Part shown: positions 5,986-6,306 of the stretch, piece by piece
How positions within the stretch are numbered: the first letter of the stretch is position 1
Layout of the letters: each line of letters opens with the position of its first letter
Assembly (NCBI GenBank): GCA_026989995.1
Contig: JALSIO010000047.1
Span: 1-6,306 of the forward strand
From: Myxococcales bacterium
GTDB taxonomy: Bacteria; Myxococcota_A; UBA9160; JALSIO01
Direction: 5' to 3'
DNA: 6,306 nt
Program-made: the position numbers and the translations under genes
The notes under the pieces: generated by a model
What the model was told of the DNA's origin: nothing
Database searches by the model: none
Seen by the model: only the letters and a program-made list of their open reading frames with translations

Positions 5986-6306
5986 CGGACCCCTCCTCCG
6001 GGGCTCCGGGCCGGGCTGCCCGCGCCCACCGATTCCTCCATCCGCGCGTCCACCGGGGTGGGAAGCCCCGGCAGCCCGAAACGGGCCAGGAAGGGCCGCC
6101 ACGCGGCCCGGCCCGCGCGGTCGTAGCGGCGAAGCGTCTCCGCCAGCGCGCGCCGGGCATCCCCCGGCGCAATCTCCTCGGGGAGCAGGGGGTCGAGCAC
6201 GAGCGTGCGGATCGCGCGACCGCCGAGGAGGAAGGACTCGACCCGGGCCCGGTCCGGAGGCAGGCGATCCAGCCGCCGGAGACTCCTCTCGAGCTCCTGC
6301 CGGAGG
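5982..6306 (-). CDS. 3' end of an upstream gene, possibly a PaaX-like regulator
   Basis: An open frame runs leftward from the window edge to TGA at 5984-5982 without interruption, giving about 107 C-terminal residues; the start is outside. The visible part is rich in Arg, Leu and Ala and mostly helical. It includes ESFLLGGRAIRTLVLDPLLP followed by EEIAPGDARRAL and RYDRAGRAAWRPFLARFG, then a Gly/Pro-rich tail. The 'DPLLPEEIAP' segment recalls the D-P-x-L-P-x-E-L-x-P stretch near the C-terminus of PaaX-family regulators (phenylacetyl-CoA-responsive repressors). The match is short and I hold it loosely. The stop overlaps the desaturase start by 4 bases (ATGA), so the two genes form one operon and are probably translationally coupled. 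A GTG at 6200 is an internal Val, not a likely start, because the frame is open and protein-like upstream of it. Confidence 0.6.
   Translation of the reverse strand, partial: LRQELERSLRRLDRLPPDRARVESFLLGGRAIRTLVLDPLLPEEIAPGDARRALAETLRRYDRAGRAAWRPFLARFGLPGLPTPVDARMEESVGAGSPARSPGGGVR
5990..5999 (-). promoter_or_regulatory. Ribosome binding site fixing the desaturase start
   Basis: On the minus strand GGAGGAGGGG lies 4 bases before the ATG at 5985, inside the last codons of the upstream gene. It is a near-ideal Shine-Dalgarno site and, with the ATGA stop/start overlap, supports the short desaturase start and translational coupling. Confidence 0.7.

Noticed and set aside
5986..6102. Longer desaturase start at 6102
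   Set aside because: It would add 39 Gly/Pro/Arg-rich residues inside the upstream gene. The ATG at 5985 has a near-ideal ribosome site and an ATGA overlap.
5143..6126. Plus-strand open frame (327 residues) opposite the desaturase
   Set aside because: The minus strand carries three complete histidine boxes and membrane helices. The plus-strand product is charged, low-complexity and lacks motifs.
1..6306. Transposon, integrase, att site or CRISPR-like repeat
   Set aside because: I found no recombinase or transposase motif, terminal inverted repeat or regularly spaced repeat in the window, and base composition looks even throughout.

Overview
The window is a very GC-rich stretch (about 70% G+C, strong G/C preference at third codon positions, good Shine-Dalgarno sites). 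That fits a high-GC Gram-negative bacterium, for example a Myxococcota/deltaproteobacterial or environmental proteobacterial lineage. No gene in it fixes the taxonomy. The ArnT/PMT-type glycosyltransferase tail at the left edge is compatible with a Gram-negative envelope. I see no RNA genes, mobile elements, CRISPR arrays or long repeats.

Layout, left to right. (1) 1-923 (+): the C-terminal half of a multi-membrane-span glycosyltransferase of the ArnT/PMT type. It is cut by the window edge and broken by a +1 frameshift in a run of six Gs. (2) 924-1050: a 127-bp promoter-like gap with a nested inverted repeat, the best candidate operator in the window. (3) 1051-2298 (+): a complete cytochrome P450. 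14 bp later comes a TetR-family regulator (2313-2984, GTG start), followed by a strong all-GC hairpin. (4) 3052-4584 (+): an AidB-like acyl-CoA dehydrogenase. 23 bp later comes a small VOC/glyoxalase-fold protein (4608-4988). (5) On the opposite strand, converging on the VOC gene: a three-histidine-box membrane fatty acid desaturase (5985-5029). Its start codon overlaps the stop of an upstream gene (5982 to beyond 6306). Only about 107 C-terminal residues of that gene are visible, and they may be PaaX-like.

How the genes may fit together. P450, TetR, acyl-CoA dehydrogenase and VOC are co-oriented and closely spaced, so they look like one regulated unit (or two adjacent ones) for oxidising a hydrophobic substrate. 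The P450 would install oxygen, the flavoprotein would dehydrogenate an acyl-CoA or related intermediate, and the TetR protein would sense a ligand. The convergent desaturase also acts on lipids but belongs to a separate, oppositely transcribed unit. No redox partner, acyl-CoA ligase, hydratase or thiolase is in the window, so the substrate cannot be named. The gene families are all known. The points most worth following are the combination of genes, the operator-like repeat, the non-basic tail of the AidB-like protein and the frameshift in the glycosyltransferase.
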